In this document: positions 46,035 through 54,588 of the stretch, in pieces | Numbering within the stretch: position 1 is the stretch's first letter | How the letters are laid out: each line of letters opens with the position of its first letter | Assembly (NCBI RefSeq): GCF_001767395.1 | Contig: NZ_CP017014.1 | Span: 4,380,449-4,444,448, forward strand | Origin: Rhodococcus sp. WMMA185 | Lineage (GTDB): Bacteria; Actinomycetota; Actinomycetes; Mycobacteriales; Mycobacteriaceae | Direction: 5' to 3' | Length of the DNA: 64,000 nucleotides | Notes under the pieces: model-generated | The model's input: only the letters and a program-made list of their open reading frames with translations | The model's database searches: none | Told to the model about the DNA's origin: nothing | Made by a program: the position numbers and the translations under genes

Positions 46035-46083
46035 CCTCCTTTGGCCTGACCTCCTTTGGCCTGACCTCCTTTGGCCTGACCTC
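46028..46083. repeat. 15-bp tandem repeat, 3.7 copies
   Basis: The unit GGCCTGACCTCCTTT repeats perfectly three times, and a fourth partial copy diverges after 11 bases. Because 15 is divisible by 3, each copy places a TGA in the reading frame of the PAP2-like gene, giving four consecutive in-frame stops at its end. Confidence 0.9.
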
Positions 46084-46099
46084 TCGGTGGCCAGACGGC

Positions 46100-46462
46100 C
46101 TACTCCTGTTCGGAGTCTGGTGCCTGGTTTCCGGCCTGGTATGGGTTGTATGCCCTCGCGGCAGTGGGTACGTCGTCCTCGCGTAGCGACCGGATCCAGC
46201 TGATGTAGCCCTGGAAGTCGGCGTACGACGAGTCGTCTGCGAAATAGTCGAGTGGGACGTGGAAGAACAGGGCTATGTCCTGGACGATCTGAAGACTTGG
46301 GTTCGGCCGTAAACCGTTGAGGAGCATCGACACGTAGCCCTGGGTGATGGTGCCGCCGTTGCTTCGGATACCGTCCACGATCTCGGACACGGTGAACGGG
46401 GGTCGGTCTTTCGGATGAACGTTGTCGATCAAGTACCGGAACTTCTCGGCGAAAGTCGCCAC
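46100..46462 (-). CDS. XRE-family helix-turn-helix regulator
   Basis: This 120-residue protein has an XRE-type helix-turn-helix at about residues 22-70 (FTVSEIVDGIRSNGGTITQGYVSMLLNGLRPNPSLQIVQDIALFFHVPLDYF) and a flexible tail. The GTG at 46462 is chosen for the GAGAGGGAGA site before it; the frame extends to 46495. It converges on the ImmA/IrrE-membrane protein operon and is the likely substrate or partner of that peptidase. Two 14-bp direct repeats lie 86 bases upstream of its start. Confidence 0.85.
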   Translation of the reverse strand: MATFAEKFRYLIDNVHPKDRPPFTVSEIVDGIRSNGGTITQGYVSMLLNGLRPNPSLQIVQDIALFFHVPLDYFADDSSYADFQGYISWIRSLREDDVPTAARAYNPYQAGNQAPDSEQE

Positions 46463-46547
46463 CCGATTCTCCCTCTCATGTGAACGGGCAACCATCGGGT
46501 CGAATCTACCGGTTCAACCGGGCATGAGCGGGACCCCTGTTGCGCTA

Positions 46548-46575
46548 TTACAATCGTGATATTACTATCGTAATA
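46548..46575. promoter_or_regulatory. two adjacent 14-bp direct repeats, probable operator
   Basis: TTACAATCGTGATA and TTACTATCGTAATA are adjacent copies matching at 12 of 14 positions, and the second also has TTAC/GTAA symmetry. They form an AT-rich island upstream of the XRE gene, consistent with cooperative binding by that regulator. Confidence 0.55.
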
Positions 46576-46753
46576 CCCGGGTAGGGGTGGTTCGAAGCGG
46601 CTGGGTGAGTGAAACGATGGTGGCGGCCCTATCGCACAGGGGGCTAGGGAGTGCGGTTGGGGCTTGTGTCGCCAGGCGAGAACGCCTAGGGCGTCCTCGT
46701 TTCCGACGATCTCATCCAGCCGCTTCTTCGTAGGCCGTTAACGCACAACGCAA

Positions 46754-46784
46754 AGCGCTCGGCTGGGATATCGAGCCGAGCGCT
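46754..46784 (-). terminator. hairpin terminator after the secreted-protein gene
   Basis: Arms AGCGCTCGGCT and AGCCGAGCGCT form a perfect 11-bp stem around 9 bases. It lies about 70 bases past the stop of the minus-strand secreted protein. There is no clear U-tract. The stretch 46585-46753 shows no gene. Confidence 0.75.
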
Positions 46785-46855
46785 CTGCGCGATCTACTGC
46801 CCCGATCTACTGCACCCGGAACCGACGTGTGTTGCGGAGGGCAGTGAAACTGCCG

Positions 46856-47944
46856 CTACTGGCTGAGGGGCGTCCAGTCAGCACAGCCCAGAGACTGGAA
46901 CTTCCCGTCGGTGGGTTCGATTGTGACAGTCACCGGATTTGCGATTGTCGTCCCCGAGTTGAAGGTAACCCCGGAACCGTCCTGGCGGGACCATAGGCAA
47001 GACTTCTTTCCATCGCTCGAGCCCTTGGTGAGGTACGACCCAGGTTGAAGATCGACTCCTACCTCGCCCGTGAAGTTGTACCCAGGTATCTTCTGCGCAG
47101 CAGAATCGGCAGTGTCCAAGCTGACGGGATTCCACGGCGCACAGTTGGTTGTGGTGAATCCGCCGTCGGTCGGTTCGATCGTCACCGTAGTCGAATCGAG
47201 GGTGGTTCCTCGCTCGACGACGTTCCCCTTGGTGTCAGTTCGTGTCCAGTCGCAACTGGTACCCCCAGTTGGTCCCGTTGTCCGGTAGTTCCCCGCGAGC
47301 GGCGCTACCCCTGCAGGGGTGGTTTGGAGCGGCTGGCTACTGAGGACGTCGTGCGCAAAACCCAACTCGTCTATAGCGGACTGGATATTGAAGTCGGCGC
47401 CGGCGGAGTCGAGGAGGGACTGCACCTTGGCCACCTTGTCGGGGTCCAGGTTGTTGATGTCAATGCCGGCACTGCGCAGGTTGCTGTCTATGGTGTTCAG
47501 GTTCTTGGCGAGCTTTCCGACGTCTTCGGCGCTCAGGTCCGAGACTTCATGGCCCGGGTTGGTAAGGCCGCTCGGGAAGAGCTGACCCGTGTTCAGCAGT
47601 TGCTCGGTTGCGTAGAAGGACGCGTAGAGGGCAATCGGATCCCAGGGCAGAAAGTAGCTCACGACCGAGAGCGTCGGACTGACCAGGTTGGGGAATTGTT
47701 GGACGAAGGCTCCCTTGGGGTCACCGGTTTCGCTGGCTTGGGTAGCCGCGTCGACAGCGGCCTGACCAACGCCGGGGAACAGGTAGTCGCCGAGATCCGA
47801 CGCGAACCCCGCAAGTTGGACGTCCGGCGCCGTGGTGCTGGTTGAGGGCTGTGCAGACGAGAGGATGCCAGCACCGGCGATGCCGCCGACTACAGCGAAC
47901 CCGGCTATCCCAGCAGCAAGCCGAGAACAAACTGATACCTTCAT
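46856..47944 (-). CDS. secreted protein with two-repeat C-terminal module
   Basis: This 362-residue protein has a signal peptide (residues 1 to about 31, RLAAGIAGFAVVGGIAGAGILSSAQ). The middle domain (about 45-215) is predicted helical and unrecognised. The C-terminal 150 residues contain two copies of a module of about 70 residues with the pattern GxYxTxG...CxWxRxD...GTT...TVTIEPTDGxFxxxxCxxWxP. This tail is nearly identical to the end of the divergent protein at 48875. Each module has two cysteines that could pair outside the cell. AGAGAAGG precedes the ATG. Surface binding is a guess; no enzyme motif is seen. Confidence 0.85.
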   Translation of the reverse strand: MKVSVCSRLAAGIAGFAVVGGIAGAGILSSAQPSTSTTAPDVQLAGFASDLGDYLFPGVGQAAVDAATQASETGDPKGAFVQQFPNLVSPTLSVVSYFLPWDPIALYASFYATEQLLNTGQLFPSGLTNPGHEVSDLSAEDVGKLAKNLNTIDSNLRSAGIDINNLDPDKVAKVQSLLDSAGADFNIQSAIDELGFAHDVLSSQPLQTTPAGVAPLAGNYRTTGPTGGTSCDWTRTDTKGNVVERGTTLDSTTVTIEPTDGGFTTTNCAPWNPVSLDTADSAAQKIPGYNFTGEVGVDLQPGSYLTKGSSDGKKSCLWSRQDGSGVTFNSGTTIANPVTVTIEPTDGKFQSLGCADWTPLSQ

Positions 47945-48874
47945 ATTACCTTCTCTTTGGAATCGCCTCTGACTGAACTAGGATGTGGCAAAACGGGTCT
48001 CGCACTCCGTTCGAAGTGCAGACCGAGTCGGCCAACCGAATTCCGCTGGGGGCAGTGGTTGTTCGTAGGAGATGTAACTGAGCATTCCGACCGCAGAATG
48101 TGTACGGGAGAGTATTGGGACATTCCTCACTTGTCAACAGTGGCAATCGATCCCACGTCTGGTGATAGTTGAAATGCCAAGCAATTCTTAGGATCGGGTC
48201 GGTCGCCTGCTCCCGAGCACCGTGAGGTCGGGCAAAGATGCCGCGAGCGAGCGATCTCCTGGCGAATCATGTTCCGCACCAGTAGGTGAACTCGAACTCG
48301 AGATCGATCTGTCGGGGCGGACCGGTTCAACGATGATCGAAACAGTCGCGCGCTGGGGCAGGCGGGCACCCGACTCGAGGACGTCGTGTACAAGTTGATG
48401 GGTGCGCATCGCTCATTCGATACCCCCCGTGCAACTGGCCGTACCCGCTTACGCGCCGGACCCGAGTGACGGTTCCGTGCCCGAACTCGATATGACAATC
48501 AAGATGCGTGAACTCCACTGCGTGGCAACGCATTGCCTTGGTCATCGTGCTAGTGCGATGGCAAGCAACCCGCCTGGGTCGCGAGTCGGGGTCGACCAGA
48601 ACCAGTCTCAGCGTTCGGCGACTGAGAACACCGCCCACAACTCGGAGCGCCACGCTAGTACGTTGCGCGGCAACGGAATCTAGTTCTATAGTGCCTCGTC
48701 AGTATCGATACCAAGAGCACGATGCCTTGGAATTTCCCAGAATCATCAAACTGTGGTTGGTGTAGGGAGATCGATGCCCTAACCACTTCCGAAGGTCATC
48801 CGTGATCTCTCGCTTGTCGGGAAATCACGGATGCTGCTGCCCGCACTGGGCCAATCAGAGAGAGCGAAACAACC
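47945..48874. other. intergenic region between the twin secreted-protein genes
   Basis: These 930 bases contain no intact gene that I can support. The centre (about 48200-48680) is GC-rich with several short frames in both directions that lack ribosome binding sites, and it may be a decayed gene. The flanks are AT-richer and should carry divergent promoters. Confidence 0.45.
48797..48833. repeat. 10-bp perfect inverted repeat upstream of the plus-strand secreted-protein gene
   Basis: CATCCGTGAT and ATCACGGATG are separated by 17 bases and end 41 bases before the ATG at 48875. It could be a 5' mRNA hairpin or an operator. Confidence 0.5.
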
Positions 48875-50269
48875 ATGAGACCGATTCACCGTTGGTCCAC
48901 TATTGCAGCGGCCACTACCCTCGCTGCAGGAACACTCCTACTTCCTGCTGGTGTCGCATCAGCAGCGGATGTCACCGGCACCGGCGACACCGTCACGAAG
49001 CACATCGACTTCGGGGTCAGCTGTTGGTCGTCGAATGGGCGTTTCGCGCCGTTCCTGAACGGCAATAACGACTCCACAAGCAAATGGGGCGTGGAGATTC
49101 AAGCGCCGAAACTGGTTACGGCCGGAAAAGAATTTGAATACAAGATAACCTTGGATCCAGTTCAGATGAGGCGAAAAGACGCTTGGGGTAACTATAAGGG
49201 GAATGACAAACACCCGACCTCGTGGGTGACGGCTCCGCACGAATTCCCAGATTGGATTCGCGAGAAGATCGACATTGCAATCCCTTCGGGCGCGGAGTTG
49301 CTAAATTATCAAACTAGTTCGGATGATGCCGAGATCACTCGTGTGGATTACGCCGGAAACCCGAGCGATAGCGGCCAGTTGCTGCGGGTATGGAAAGGAC
49401 AAGTCACCGAGGGCACTCTCAAAACTCCCACTGGAAATGGCCCTAACGCTCTGCCCCTCCCACCTCAAGTCAACTCCAGAGTCCATGACCAAGAGATCGA
49501 TCCTCGTTCTGGACTCACAAGCCCTGTCAATATCAAGTCGAAAACTCAATGGCCGGTGATCACAGTTACAATGAGGGCAGGCGACGAGGGATCCGTAATT
49601 GAGCCAAGCCTGCGCAGTGCGGATCCTCACGCTGACGAATATGGGCGGCCGGAGAATTTTTTCACGTTCCAAACCGATTGGGGTACCTCTGACGGCACAG
49701 CCGATGTCGATGGCAGAATCCTAAGCCCCATGAGTATCCGCTGTGCACCGCGGGACACTCCCAACGCCGGCACGGTGAATGCCGGCGGCATGCCGCTGAC
49801 AACGATTCCCGTGGTCGGAGAAGCAATTCCGGGTAGTTATCGGACAGCCGGACCAACCGGTGGCAAGACTTGCGACTGGACACGAACCGACACCGACGCA
49901 AACATTGTCGAGCGAGGAACCACCCTCGATTCGACTACGGTGACGATCGAACCGACCGACGGCGGATTCACCACAACCAACTGCGCGCCGTGGAATCCCG
50001 TCAACTTGGGCACCGCCGATTCCGATGCACCGAAAATTCCTGGGTACAACTTCACGGGCGCGGTAGGAGTTGACCTCCAGCCGGGGTCGTATCTCAGCAA
50101 CGGGTCGAGCGATGGAAAGAAGTCCTGCCTCTGGTCCCGTCAGGACGGTTCCGGGGTTACCTTCAACTCGGGAACGACAATCACAGATCCGGTCACGGTC
50201 ACAATCGAACCCACCGACGGGAGATTTCAATCTCTAGGCTGTGGCGATTGGACGCCCCTCAGCCAGTAG
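48875..50269 (+). CDS. secreted protein with two-repeat C-terminal module, divergent partner
   Basis: This 464-residue protein has a signal peptide ending near GVASAAD (residue 31). The N-terminal region of about 290 residues is beta-rich and unrelated to its partner (HIDFGVSCWSSNGRFAPFLNG, FEYKITLDPVQMRRKDAW, a proline-rich ALPLPPQV stretch). From about residue 315 it carries the same two cysteine-containing modules as the protein at 46856, with only a few substitutions. No catalytic motif is visible. Base composition of the N-terminal half is lower in GC than neighbouring genes, suggesting recent acquisition. Confidence 0.85.
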   Translation: MRPIHRWSTIAAATTLAAGTLLLPAGVASAADVTGTGDTVTKHIDFGVSCWSSNGRFAPFLNGNNDSTSKWGVEIQAPKLVTAGKEFEYKITLDPVQMRRKDAWGNYKGNDKHPTSWVTAPHEFPDWIREKIDIAIPSGAELLNYQTSSDDAEITRVDYAGNPSDSGQLLRVWKGQVTEGTLKTPTGNGPNALPLPPQVNSRVHDQEIDPRSGLTSPVNIKSKTQWPVITVTMRAGDEGSVIEPSLRSADPHADEYGRPENFFTFQTDWGTSDGTADVDGRILSPMSIRCAPRDTPNAGTVNAGGMPLTTIPVVGEAIPGSYRTAGPTGGKTCDWTRTDTDANIVERGTTLDSTTVTIEPTDGGFTTTNCAPWNPVNLGTADSDAPKIPGYNFTGAVGVDLQPGSYLSNGSSDGKKSCLWSRQDGSGVTFNSGTTITDPVTVTIEPTDGRFQSLGCGDWTPLSQ

Positions 50270-50449
50270 ACCAGGGCTGAGACGAAGCCGCTTGCAGCAG
50301 TCTGCGCTGTCGGCGCCCGCTCGATCGTCGAGTGGGCGCCGATACTGCACGAGAACGATTGTGCGAAAGTGGGTTCGGGACGCCGATGCCCCAGCGGGCT
50401 CAACGCTGGGGATCCACCGTTCTGATGAGATTGCTCAATGCAGCGAAAC

Positions 50450-51304
50450 TCAGATTCCCAGCGCGCCGGCCAGCTCCCGCAAATCAGCAACAGGATCGTC
50501 GGCTATGGGGAGTACCTGAATGGCTACGTGATCGGCTCCAGCATCGAGGTGTTCCCGCAGTCGCCCGGCCACATATTCGGTGTCACCGTGCGCGACGAGG
50601 GCGTCGATCAGGTCGTCACTGCCGCCGCCGGCGATCTGTTCGTCGGTGTAGCCGAGTCGCTTCAGGTTGCTCACGTAGTTGCGTAGGTGCAGGTACGGGT
50701 TCTCGACCGCATCGCGGCCGATCGGACGCGCGCGGCTGGCATCGGTGTCGAGAACTACCTTGTGCTCGGGCGCGAGAACCGGCCCCGGCCCCAGGAGTTC
50801 ACGGGCCTCACGGGTGTGCTGCGGGGTGGTGAGGTAGGGGTGGGCGCCGGCCGAACGCGCCGCCGAGAGGGCGAGAACCTTGGGTCCGAGTGCGGCAAGG
50901 ACACGTCTACTCTTCGGCACACCTGCGCCGTCGAGCACGTCAAGGTATTCGACCAGCGCGGAGTACGGTTTGCTGTAGTTCAGGCCGGGTTGTTCCGGGT
51001 GGCCGACGCCCACGCCGAGGAGGAATCTCCCCGGGTGGCGCGACTCGAGCCGATGGAACGAGTCCGCGATCTGCTGGGCGGGGGCGGTCCAGATATTCGT
51101 AATACCGGTTGCGACGGTGATGGACGAGGTCGCGTCCAGAAGTTTCTCGGCGACCTCCAGGTCTGCCGGCGGAGACCCGCCGATCCAGACCGCTCCGTAG
51201 CCGGCGTCCTCGATCGCCTTCCCGACATCGGGTTGCAGTCCAGCAGCGTGACGCCAGATGCCGAATTGTCCGAGCTGGGGGGTTTCTTCTGTGGTTTGCG
51301 TCAT
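50450..51304 (-). CDS. LLM-class F420-dependent oxidoreductase (TIGR03620-like)
   Basis: This 284-residue TIM-barrel protein is of a different LLM subfamily from the array: GQFGIWRHAAGLQPD, AIEDAGYGAVWIGGSP, ATGITNIWTAPAQQIADSFHRLESRHPGRFLLGVGVGHPEQ. The length and these segments fit the short F420-dependent group found widely in mycobacteria. The substrate is unknown. The GYD-domain gene lies 51 bp upstream on the same strand. Confidence 0.9.
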   Translation of the reverse strand: MTQTTEETPQLGQFGIWRHAAGLQPDVGKAIEDAGYGAVWIGGSPPADLEVAEKLLDATSSITVATGITNIWTAPAQQIADSFHRLESRHPGRFLLGVGVGHPEQPGLNYSKPYSALVEYLDVLDGAGVPKSRRVLAALGPKVLALSAARSAGAHPYLTTPQHTREARELLGPGPVLAPEHKVVLDTDASRARPIGRDAVENPYLHLRNYVSNLKRLGYTDEQIAGGGSDDLIDALVAHGDTEYVAGRLREHLDAGADHVAIQVLPIADDPVADLRELAGALGI

Positions 51305-51355
51305 GTGACGTGCACTCTTCCCTTCGTCCTCATGGATTCCCCCCGAGGGTGTTTG

Positions 51356-51676
51356 TCAGGTGCCGGGTGGCCTGTACTCGGCTTCGCGTCGTACTGCCTC
51401 ATCGACTTGCTCGGGCGTCAGCAGAAGCACGGATTCGGATCTCGCCGCACCGGACGCGGCGGTGCGGATTCCGAGTGTTGCGGCGGCGACTTCGTCCGGT
51501 ACCTGTCCGATCACGAACAAGTCCTTGCCGCCGAGCGCGAAATAGCAGGATTCGACCGTGCCCCCGACGCTTTCGACCATCCTCGTGATCTCCTGGCGTC
51601 TCGCGGTTCCACCTTCGGCCAGCAAACCCTGAGCGCCTTCGTGCGAGTACGTGACCTGCCAGAGATATCTCGGCAT
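51356..51676 (-). CDS. GYD-domain protein
   Basis: This 106-residue protein is of the GYD family (ferredoxin-like fold): MPRYLWQVTYSHEGAQGLLAEGGTARRQEITRMVESVGGTVESCYFALGGKDLFVIGQVPDE. No function is established for the family. The ATG at 51676 follows CGAGGAGGC. The open frame upstream to 52273 is antisense to the DUF72 gene and is discounted. Confidence 0.88.
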   Translation of the reverse strand: MPRYLWQVTYSHEGAQGLLAEGGTARRQEITRMVESVGGTVESCYFALGGKDLFVIGQVPDEVAAATLGIRTAASGAARSESVLLLTPEQVDEAVRREAEYRPPGT

Positions 51677-51760
51677 CGGTGCCTCCTCGATTGTGGGGAC
51701 ATTCTCATGGTTCTCCGCAGAGCGGTCACATGCAATAGCTACCGGCGATAAGGTCATGAG

Positions 51761-52576
51761 ATGGCGAAGGCCAGGGTGGGCATCTCGGGCTGGACGTACC
51801 CCGGTTGGCGCGGTGACTTCTACCCGGAGGGTCTGGCTCACCGCAAGGAGTTGGCCTATGCGGCGGGGCGATTGACCACCATCGAGATCAACGGATCGTT
51901 CTACGCGCTGCAGAAGCCGGCGAGCTACGCGAAGTGGCATGACGAGACGCCGGACGATTTCGTGTTCGCGGTCAAGGGGAGCCGCTATATCACCCATATG
52001 AAACGGCTCGCCGACGTCGAGGCCGCCTTGCCGAACTTCTTCGCGTCGGGTGTTCTGGCACTCGGACCGAAACTCGGCCCGTTCCTGTGGCAACTGCCGC
52101 CGACATTGGAATTCGACGAAGCGAGGGTGAGTCGGTTTCTCGAACGGTTGCCCCGCACAACCGATGTCCTCGCGCGGTTGGCCCGCGAACACGATGACAA
52201 GCTTCGAGACGGCAGTGCGCTCACCGAGTGCGACGCGAGTCGCCCCGTCCGGCACGCTGTCGAGGTCCGGCATCGCAGCTTCGACTCACCTGAGGCGGTC
52301 GAACTTCTGCGCGCCCACGACGTGGCGTTCGTCGTCGCGGACACCGCCGGCCGATACCCGCTGGTAAAGACGCCGACGAGCGACTTCGTGTACGTACGCC
52401 TGCACGGCGACGCGGAGCTGTACGCCAGCGGCTACAGCGACGATGCACTGGACCGGTGGGCCGACGACATCCGCGCATGGACCGATTCCGGACTCGACGT
52501 GTTCGTGTACTTCGACAACGACGTGAAGGGATACGCTCCATTCGATGCCCAGCGGATGAGCGCCCGGTTGGCATGA
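51761..52576 (+). CDS. DUF72-family protein
   Basis: This 271-residue protein has a TIM-barrel-like DUF72 fold: VGISGWTYPGWRGDFYPEGL at the start, EINGSFYALQKPASYAKWHDETPDDFVFAVKGSRYITH, a central AVEVRHRSF, and DVFVYFDNDVKGYAPFDA near the end. These are the standard conserved segments. The biochemical role of the family is not settled. It diverges from the GYD gene. Confidence 0.93.
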   Translation: MAKARVGISGWTYPGWRGDFYPEGLAHRKELAYAAGRLTTIEINGSFYALQKPASYAKWHDETPDDFVFAVKGSRYITHMKRLADVEAALPNFFASGVLALGPKLGPFLWQLPPTLEFDEARVSRFLERLPRTTDVLARLAREHDDKLRDGSALTECDASRPVRHAVEVRHRSFDSPEAVELLRAHDVAFVVADTAGRYPLVKTPTSDFVYVRLHGDAELYASGYSDDALDRWADDIRAWTDSGLDVFVYFDNDVKGYAPFDAQRMSARLA

Positions 52577-52625
52577 GTTGTCGCGGGCACATGGCACAGT
52601 GGCCGTGCATCATGTGCGCGACGAA

Positions 52626-53126
52626 ATGAGACGGGACGAGATGAGAAAAGCCAGCGTATGGCCCGCCCAGTGGCCGACGATTCCGCGGGAGATCGCGGAG
52701 GCCGTAGACGCTGCTGTCGGGGCAGCGGTCTCCTCGAATGTCGCCGCGTTCTTCGAGGCAACCGAGGATCTCGCCGCGTTGCCGGCCGAGCGGGTGCGGG
52801 TCGTGCTGGCCGCGATCGTTCGCGAGATTCTCGAGACGATGCATCCTGACGGGCTCACGGGTGAGGACGTGCAAGAAGTGCTCGCCCACGCGGTGGGGGT
52901 GGCGCGCACGTGGATGCCCGATGTCGATGTCGCGTCGTTCGTCGCCGTCCTCACCGGCGCACTCGGCGTCGCGGAAGCGGACGAATCCGATCTACCGACA
53001 TCTGCTGTACCGTCGGCGATCCTGTTGATCGCCGACCTTGTGTCGAGCGCGCAGGTGTCCGTACACGACTACGTTCGTCGCGCGCTCGACGAGGTTGCGC
53101 GGGCCGAGATCGTTGAAATGCCTTGA
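52626..53126 (+). CDS. hypothetical helical protein
   Basis: This protein of about 166 residues is not recognised. It is almost entirely alpha-helical and Ala/Val/Glu rich (EIAEAVDAAVGAAVSSNVAAFFEATEDLAALP), with no signal peptide or membrane helix. Starts at 52626 and 52641 are both possible, each with a weak purine-rich site. It lies 49 bp after the DUF72 gene. Confidence 0.65.
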   Translation: MRRDEMRKASVWPAQWPTIPREIAEAVDAAVGAAVSSNVAAFFEATEDLAALPAERVRVVLAAIVREILETMHPDGLTGEDVQEVLAHAVGVARTWMPDVDVASFVAVLTGALGVAEADESDLPTSAVPSAILLIADLVSSAQVSVHDYVRRALDEVARAEIVEMP

Positions 53127-53160
53127 GGTGAAGGGATTTGGAGTGTCTCTCCTCTAGGGA

Positions 53161-53589
53161 TCAGCCGCCGTCGGAAGTGAGCCCGAGGCCTTCGAGGAAG
53201 CTGTACTTGTCCCAATCGACCCAGGTCTCGACGAGCTTGCCGTCTTCGTACCGACCCGTGTCGACCCCGGTCCAAGTACTTGTCTTGCCAGTGGCGGGGA
53301 GGCCCTCGAATTCGCCGGTCTGCTTGGCGGTCATTCGGAATCGCGAGCAAACGTAATCCCCATCCTGAACCTGTAGCAGGATCTCGAGTTTCACGTCTGA
53401 GAACGCCTCGTGGAATTGCGCTAGCAGATCCCTCCATTCGGACAGCGACTTGGTCGACGTGCCACCCGCGGCGTCGGGCATCTGATGGTTGATGTAGTTC
53501 TCGGCCAAATAGTCGTCCGGGCCGTGCGGGGTATTGTCACCCCAGAGTTCGAGGAAGTGCTTCGAAGTCGATTTGTGATCAGTAGCCAT
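53161..53589 (-). CDS. SnoaL-like polyketide cyclase/NTF2-fold protein
   Basis: This 142-residue protein has the SnoaL pattern: an N-terminal helix (SKHFLELWGDNTPHGPDDYLAENYINHQMPDAAGG), LAQFHEAFSDVKLEILLQVQDGDYVCSRFRMTAKQTGEFEGLPATGKTSTWTGVDTGRYEDGKLVETWVDWD. This arrangement is typical of ester-cyclase-type small proteins. No polyketide genes are nearby, so the substrate is unknown. AGGAGGTCAGC precedes the ATG, an excellent ribosome binding site. Confidence 0.9.
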   Translation of the reverse strand: MATDHKSTSKHFLELWGDNTPHGPDDYLAENYINHQMPDAAGGTSTKSLSEWRDLLAQFHEAFSDVKLEILLQVQDGDYVCSRFRMTAKQTGEFEGLPATGKTSTWTGVDTGRYEDGKLVETWVDWDKYSFLEGLGLTSDGG

Positions 53590-53853
53590 GCTGACCTCCT
53601 GTGTGGCGAGCAGAGTCTCCACATTTCAGACTGCAATAGTTCACGGCAATTCGCTAGAGGACATCGGGTAACGGAATGACAATTCACCGAATCGCATTGG
53701 ACAACGGAGACGGACAGCAGCTTCTCTTGCGGACACCAGCGTCTCGAATAGTTCCTCTGTCGGCTTTCCGAAATTAGTTGCTGCGGAGTTGATTTCTACA
53801 ATGTTCCGGTCGGGCAACGATTGGGCCGGATATTGCTGTGGTTGGATGATGGT

Positions 53854-54519
53854 ATGGAACGACGGGTGATCCGCCGGCTGGTCGGTGCTGGAGCGGGATT
53901 CGTCGTCCTCGTGGGGTTCGTCGTAGCGGCCTCGGCGGTGTGGACGTCGCGCCAGGCGTCCGGCCATATCTACGACGTCGGTGCCGCACCCCGCGCACCC
54001 GTGGTGATCGTGCTCGGAACGCTGGTGCGCGACGGCAGACCCGGGGAGTACTTGACCGGTCGTCTGGACGTCGCACTGCAACTTCTCCGTGACGGTCGTG
54101 CGGAGGTAGCTCTGGTCTCGGGAGACGGGGCGGGCAGGTCGGGCGACGAGGTTGCGGCCATGACAAAGTACCTGGTCGAGAAGGGGATAGACCCGAGTCG
54201 CATCGTCGGCGATCCCTACGGTCTCGACACCTACGACACCTGCGTCCGTGCTACCCGAACGTATGGTGTCGGCAAGGCGCTGATCGTCACACAGTCGTTC
54301 CACGTGCCGCGAGCGGTGGCTCTGTGCCGAGGAGTCGGGATCGACGCCGACGGTGTAGCCGCCGGCTGCGATTGCAGCACCATCACGATGGCCCGGAATA
54401 CCGTGCGCGAATGGCTAGCCCGCCCCAAAGCCATTCTCGACCTCCTGACCGGACGAGACCCCGTCGTCGTTTCCGAATCAGATGATGTGCTTGGCAATGC
54501 CCTCGACGTAGCGGGCTGA
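53854..54519 (+). CDS. YdcF/SanA-like DUF218 protein
   Basis: This protein of about 221 residues is membrane-anchored: one N-terminal helix (GAGAGFVVLVGFVVAASAVW), then a DUF218 domain with APVVIVLGTLVRDGRPGEYLTGRLDVALQLLRDGRAEVALVSGDGA, SRIVGDPYGLDTYDTCVRA and LIVTQSFHVPRAVALCRG. SanA-type proteins affect envelope integrity in enteric bacteria. The ATG at 53854 is taken to place the signal anchor near the N-terminus; the frame extends to 53821. Confidence 0.9.
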   Translation: MERRVIRRLVGAGAGFVVLVGFVVAASAVWTSRQASGHIYDVGAAPRAPVVIVLGTLVRDGRPGEYLTGRLDVALQLLRDGRAEVALVSGDGAGRSGDEVAAMTKYLVEKGIDPSRIVGDPYGLDTYDTCVRATRTYGVGKALIVTQSFHVPRAVALCRGVGIDADGVAAGCDCSTITMARNTVREWLARPKAILDLLTGRDPVVVSESDDVLGNALDVAG

Positions 54520-54588
54520 CGAAGATCGGCTATTCAGGGACGGTGAAATCGGTAGGCTGCTTTCCGGACGACGAGCGGAGGCGTGATT

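Noticed and set aside
46028..46083. CRISPR-like repeat
   Set aside because: The 15-bp units are directly adjacent with no spacers, and no cas gene is present.
48127..48683. Short frames on both strands between the twin secreted-protein genes
   Set aside because: They lack ribosome binding sites and recognisable motifs; at most this is a decayed gene.
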